In this document: piece after piece, positions 31,830 through 35,022 of the stretch
How positions within the stretch are numbered: position 1 is the stretch's first letter
Layout of the letters: the number at the start of each line of letters is the position of its first letter
NCBI GenBank assembly: GCA_945873195.1
Contig: CAMCDA010000022.1
Location: 1 to 35,022, forward strand
Reading direction: 5' to 3'
Length of the DNA: 35,022 bases
Source of the DNA: Asaia bogorensis
GTDB lineage: Bacteria > Pseudomonadota > Alphaproteobacteria > Acetobacterales > Acetobacteraceae
Notes under the pieces: generated by a model
The model's database searches: none
The model's input: only the letters and a program-made list of their open reading frames with translations
What the model was told of the DNA's origin: nothing
Translations under genes and position numbers: made by a program

Positions 31830-33656
31830 TCAGTCGACCGTGTAGCCGAGACGCTCGATCACCGGTTGCAGGATCGGGATGATCGGCTCCAACTGCCGGC
31901 GGTAGTTGCGGTAGCGGAAGCGGGAGCGGTCGTACAGCGGCTCGGTCACCTGGGCGTAGCTCGCGGTGCGGGCGTGGCGGCTGTTCTTGTGGAAATCCAG
32001 GCAGCGGGGATCGAAATCCTCCCCCACGAAATCCAGGATCGCGCGGATCGTCGGCTCCTGGTCCTCCACCATCTCCTCGTACCGGATCGGCAAATAGCGC
32101 AGCGCCATCTCGGCCCGGTAGTGCTGCACCAGGTCCATCACCCGCACATAATGCAGCGCGGCGGTTTCCAGCGAATGGGAGCAGTTGAACCCATGCGTGA
32201 ACAGGTTGGAAATCGCCGAGACCATCACATCCAGCGGATGCCGGATCACATGTATCAGCGGCGATTGCGGGAACAGCAGGGCAATCAGGCCCAGATGAGT
32301 CTCATTCAGCGGCATCTTGTCGGTGAACCAGGCCGCCCCCGGTTGCAGGATGCCCATCTGCCCGACCTTCTGGAGGTAGTAGTCGCGCAGGTTGTCCAAC
32401 CCCGCCCGCTGGTCGCCCATCCAGAGTTCGGCCAGCGCCTCGGGGTAGGTCAGCGGGCTGGCCAGCATCCGCGGCATCAGGCCCGAGATGTCATTGATCA
32501 GCGGCAATTCATCCCCCGCGCAGATGCGGGGATGCACGGACAGCGTCTGCTCGATCAGCGTGGTGCCGGACCGGGGGAAGCCCAGGATGAAGATCGGCTG
32601 CGGCACGTCCTGGCGCACGCCGGCGCGCGGCAGGGTCCGCAGCCGGCCGGCGGTGAAGAACCCACGCAGGCGGGCGATCAGATTCTCCGCCACCGCGTCC
32701 ATGTATTGCAGGCCGCCCCGCTCCAGCGCGAGCCGCTTGCCGTCCTGGAACGCCGCGAACGCATCGTCGTAGCGGCCCATCTGGTCGAGCAGGCGGCCCT
32801 TTTCCAGCAACTCGGTCGGCCCGAACCCGTCATCGCCCTGTTGGCTTTCCCGGGTTTGGGCCGCCAGGGCATCCAGTTCGGCCAAGGCCTGGTCGTGGCG
32901 CTTCATCCGCCCCAGCACGACGGCGCGGGTCAGGCGCACCGCGGGATCGGCCGGCCATCTTGCCTCCATGCGATCAAGCAAAGCGGCGGCGGTGTCGAAC
33001 TTCCGGTCGGCTTCCTCCAGCCGCACCCAGCCCAGAAGGGTCTGGCGAATATCGGGTGCCGCCGCGGCCGATTCTTCATACAGCGCCCGAGCTTCCTCCA
33101 TCCGCCCCTGGTTCTTCAGGTTCCAGGCCAGATTGGCGAGCAGGATCGGGTCGCGCCCTTCCGTCAGTTCCAGCACGCGGCGGTAATGATATTCGCCGAT
33201 TTGGGGCCGCTGCGCCTCGGTCAGGATCATGCCCATGAGGTTATGGGCCTGGGGGTTTTCCGGCGCGATGCGGACAGCGTTGCGGGCATGCATCTCGGCG
33301 TCGGCCAGCAGGCCCCGGCCCAGCAGCAGCAGGACGAGCTCATTCGTCGCGAGGAAATTGTTCGGATCGAACAGCACCATGCGCCGCAACAGCGCCTCGG
33401 CCGCCGCGTGCCGGCCCTGTGCCTTCCGGATTTCATACAGGATCGACAGCGCCCCGGGCCGGTCGGGCGCGAGTTCGAGTACGTCGAGGCAGAGCCGTTC
33501 AGCCGTTTCCGTGGCACCCTGTCGGTGGGCCTGCAAGGCTCGCTCCACCAGCGGCATCAGATGCCGCGTGGCCTCGGGTGGCGGCAGGGTCGCGGGGTTC
33601 AGCGCGCAGCAATGCGACGCGCGCAACCCGCTGCCGCAGGGGCAGGGCTGGTTCAT
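31830..33656 (-). CDS. SEC-C/TPR sulfotransferase
   Basis: The 608-aa protein has three parts. A SEC-C zinc motif lies at residues 5-17 (CPCGSG, HCC). TPR-like helices run from about 35 to 320. A sulfotransferase domain follows from about 354, with the PAPS 5'-phosphosulfate loop FILGFPRSGTTLIEQ (357-370) and the 3'-phosphate contact HVIRHPLDVMVSAISN. The TPR-plus-sulfotransferase layout resembles animal-like tyrosylprotein sulfotransferase relatives in bacteria, which may sulfate proteins or glycans. SEC-C is usually found on SecA and on metal-binding proteins, and its fusion here is uncommon. The gene overlaps the dehydrogenase stop by four bases. Confidence 0.92.
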   Translation of the reverse strand: MNQPCPCGSGLRASHCCALNPATLPPPEATRHLMPLVERALQAHRQGATETAERLCLDVLELAPDRPGALSILYEIRKAQGRHAAAEALLRRMVLFDPNNFLATNELVLLLLGRGLLADAEMHARNAVRIAPENPQAHNLMGMILTEAQRPQIGEYHYRRVLELTEGRDPILLANLAWNLKNQGRMEEARALYEESAAAAPDIRQTLLGWVRLEEADRKFDTAAALLDRMEARWPADPAVRLTRAVVLGRMKRHDQALAELDALAAQTRESQQGDDGFGPTELLEKGRLLDQMGRYDDAFAAFQDGKRLALERGGLQYMDAVAENLIARLRGFFTAGRLRTLPRAGVRQDVPQPIFILGFPRSGTTLIEQTLSVHPRICAGDELPLINDISGLMPRMLASPLTYPEALAELWMGDQRAGLDNLRDYYLQKVGQMGILQPGAAWFTDKMPLNETHLGLIALLFPQSPLIHVIRHPLDVMVSAISNLFTHGFNCSHSLETAALHYVRVMDLVQHYRAEMALRYLPIRYEEMVEDQEPTIRAILDFVGEDFDPRCLDFHKNSRHARTASYAQVTEPLYDRSRFRYRNYRRQLEPIIPILQPVIERLGYTVD

Positions 33657-34690
33657 CCGCCCGCGCGCCCCGGCGCGGTCTGGGAATCCGCGCGCCCTGG
33701 CGCGGTCTGGGAAGCAGCACGCCCCGGCGCGACCTGTGGATTGGCCAGGCGCAAGGTGCCGCCGGCGGCATAAGCCACGATCTGCTCGAAAGTCTCGGAG
33801 AAGTACAACTCAAAATTCTCCCATTCCGCCCAGCCGAGATGGGGCGTGCAGACAACATTGGGCATCGACAGGAACGGGTGGTCGCCGTTCACGATCGGCT
33901 CCTGCTCATACACATCGACCGCCGCGTAGCCGGGGCGGCCCGCCCGCAGGCCCGCGACCAACGCACCCGGCTGGACCAGTTCGGCGCGGGAGGTGTTGAT
34001 CAACAGCGCCGTGGGCTTCATCCGCGCCAGGTCCTCCGGCCCGACGATGCCGGCCGTGTCGGGGCGCAGGCGGACATGCAGGGACAGGACGTCCGATTGC
34101 TCGAAAAATTCCGCCTTGCTGGCGGCGGCGCGGTAGCCAAGCTCCACGGCCTTGGCCGCGGACCGGGCCTGGCCCCACACCAGCACGTTCATCCCCAGCC
34201 CCGCCCCCGCGCGCGCGACGATCGAGCCGATGGACCCCAGCCCGAAAATCCCCAGCGTCGAACCAGACAGCCGGTGCGAAAGGGTCATCGGCCATTCGCC
34301 GCGGCGCATCCGCTCCGCCTCCACCACGATATTGCGGCGGGCGGCCATCATCAGGGCCACGGTCAGTTCGGCCGGCGCGTGCGGGGAATTGCTCTTGCCG
34401 GTGGAGACCATGACACCCCGATCGGTGCAGGCCTGGTAGTCGATCGTCGTCGCATTGCGCCCGACAAGAGCGATCAAGCGCAGATTCGGCAGACGCTCGA
34501 TCAACGCGCGGGTGAAATCCACACGCTCGCGTATGGCGACGATCACCTCGGCCGGATGCAGGCGGTCGACCAACTCCTCAAAATCAGCGGCGGGAGCGCG
34601 ATGGCGGGTGACGTCGTGGCCCTGGAGCAGGCCATAACAGGCCAGATTCTGAACCATGTCCTGGTAGTCGTCGGGGATCACAATCCGCAT
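33653..34690 (-). CDS. D-2-hydroxyacid dehydrogenase with repeat-extended C-terminus
   Basis: The 345-aa NAD-dependent dehydrogenase carries the binding motif GIFGLGSIGSIVARAG (GxGxxG at 150-155). Its catalytic residues are R235 (NTSRAEL), E264 (VYEQEP) and H284 (TPHLGW). The family reduces 2-keto acids or oxidises D-2-hydroxyacids; the exact substrate is unknown. The ATG at 34690 (MRIVIPDDYQ) matches the family start. After the normal end near residue 319, about 25 extra residues consist of three APGRA-type repeats from a 27-bp tandem DNA repeat. The stop overlaps the sulfotransferase ATG, making it the first gene of the operon. Confidence 0.93.
   Translation of the reverse strand: MRIVIPDDYQDMVQNLACYGLLQGHDVTRHRAPAADFEELVDRLHPAEVIVAIRERVDFTRALIERLPNLRLIALVGRNATTIDYQACTDRGVMVSTGKSNSPHAPAELTVALMMAARRNIVVEAERMRRGEWPMTLSHRLSGSTLGIFGLGSIGSIVARAGAGLGMNVLVWGQARSAAKAVELGYRAAASKAEFFEQSDVLSLHVRLRPDTAGIVGPEDLARMKPTALLINTSRAELVQPGALVAGLRAGRPGYAAVDVYEQEPIVNGDHPFLSMPNVVCTPHLGWAEWENFELYFSETFEQIVAYAAGGTLRLANPQVAPGRAASQTAPGRADSQTAPGRAGG
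33661..33741 (-). repeat. Three 27-bp tandem repeats at the 3' end of the dehydrogenase gene
   Basis: Units at 33661-33687, 33688-33714 and 33715-33741 share CGCGCGCCC-type cores. Units 1 and 2 differ at two positions; unit 3 is more diverged. Being a multiple of three, the repeats keep the frame and encode nine-residue APGRA/SQT units. Confidence 0.85.
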
Positions 34691-34751
34691 GGTCCGGGTC
34701 CTGGCAGGCTGAGGTCTGGAGCGTAGCATGAAGGTCGTTGCGGGGGGAGAG

Positions 34752-34820
34752 CGGGGCTCCGCCCCGGACCCCGCGAGGGGCTTTGCCCCCTCGACCCCCA
34801 CCAAGGGCGACGGCCCTTGG
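34752..34820. repeat. Array of three GC hairpins (REP-like intergenic repeat)
   Basis: Three palindromes follow each other: CGGGGC-TCC-GCCCCG (34752-34766), GAGGGGC-TTT-GCCCCCTC (3475-34792 within this line, one extra C), and CCAAGGGC-GACG-GCCCTTGG (34801-34820). Sequences of this type recur between genes in many Acetobacteraceae-like genomes (from memory). Here the array lies between the dehydrogenase start and the insertion sequence end and may serve as a transcription barrier or transposase target. Confidence 0.6.
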
Positions 34821-34874
34821 AACCGGTCAGTTTGGGGAGCTTCCGGGAGGGGCCAACCCGGACCCATCCAGGTC

Positions 34875-35022
34875 CAGGGCTGTTCAACGCTCTCAACTGA
34901 CGCACCACTTCAGAAGGGGATCAAGGCCCTGCAGAGCCGCGGCGTATCTGTCTTGACTGAAGGTACTAGTCTTGTTTCGACGTAGGATATTGTAGGCAAA
35001 GCTGCGCAGTCTGGCGAACACA
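34875..35022 (-). mobile_element. Partial ISAs1-like insertion sequence, one end
   Basis: CAGGGCTGTTCAACGC at 34875-34890 looks like the terminal inverted repeat. It is followed at once by the transposase stop on the minus strand at 34893. The other end lies beyond the window, so the boundary and any target duplication cannot be checked here. Confidence 0.6.
34893..35021 (-). CDS. ISAs1-family-like transposase, C-terminal 42 residues
   Basis: The minus frame from the window edge reads VFARLRSFAYNILRRNKTS, then FSQDRYAAALQGLDPLL, ending WCVS and TGA at 34893-34895. The LRSFAYNILR segment followed by a short helical tail is the usual C-terminus of ISAs1-type (COG5433) DDE transposases. The catalytic residues lie outside the window. 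Whether the gene is intact cannot be told. Confidence 0.65.
   Translation of the reverse strand: MFARLRSFAYNILRRNKTSTFSQDRYAAALQGLDPLLKWCVS

Noticed and set aside
31656-33773. Long plus-strand open frame opposite the sulfotransferase
   Set aside because: It is a Gln/His/Arg-rich shadow of the sulfotransferase gene, which has clear PAPS-binding motifs on the other strand.
1-35022. CRISPR arrays, prophage or restriction/defence genes
   Set aside because: No regularly spaced repeats, phage structural genes, integrases or nuclease-defence sets were seen; the only mobile DNA is the partial insertion sequence at the right edge.

Overview
The window is GC-rich chromosomal DNA (roughly two thirds G+C by eye) from an alphaproteobacterium. 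An Acetobacteraceae-like member of the Rhodospirillales is my best guess. The clues are several Bug/TctC solute receptors, an LPS pathway gene (kdsB), a monofunctional prephenate dehydratase with the alphaproteobacterial LESYM-type ACT motif, the glyA-nrdR pair, and GC hairpin repeats between genes. This is an inference from gene content; no rRNA or tRNA is present to confirm it.

Layout. 1-141 is the 3' end of an unidentified gene. 352-4822 (minus) is a run reading tctC, a small extra membrane protein, tctB, tctA, a TerC-family protein and a universal stress protein. 5007-8145 holds two close Bug receptor paralogues (plus strand). Between them lie a DCC-family protein and a small membrane protein (minus), and a decayed fragment of a third Bug gene. 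8171-8372 has nested inverted repeats, a 13-nt perfect match to the complement of the 16S rRNA 3' tail, a 21-codon ORF and a terminator-like hairpin: the least explained stretch in the window. 8400-10396 is tag plus an AbgB-like amidohydrolase. 10413-11339 is a secreted or membrane protein built of three internal repeats. 11453-13046 is kdsB-pheA. 13245-16570 is a membrane-anchored cytochrome c, hisN and a peptide-binding protein. 16575-19476 holds an FAD oxidoreductase, a small secreted protein, a Sua5-type tsaC and a lipoprotein. 19512-21260 is glyA-nrdR. 21419-23368 is a COG0523 GTPase translationally coupled to a DUF1826 gene, with a near-certain Zur/Fur-type operator in front. 23490-25508 is a stand-alone molybdopterin oxidoreductase. 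25606-30360 is a zinc-free MDR oxidoreductase, two alpha/beta hydrolases, a DUF188 protein and an Asp/Glu racemase. 30426-34690 is a tight minus-strand operon of a D-2-hydroxyacid dehydrogenase, a SEC-C/TPR/sulfotransferase and a TPR/GT-B glycosyltransferase. The right edge carries a GC hairpin array and the end of an ISAs1-like insertion sequence.

How the genes fit together. Most of the window is housekeeping: nucleotide and one-carbon metabolism, LPS, Phe/His biosynthesis, tRNA modification and DNA repair. Uptake of organic acids and peptides and hydrolytic scavenging are added to it. The less ordinary items are the structured small-ORF element at 8171-8372, the zinc-responsive DUF1826-COG0523 unit, the sulfotransferase/glycosyltransferase operon, the threefold-repeat protein and the small membrane protein inside the tct operon.
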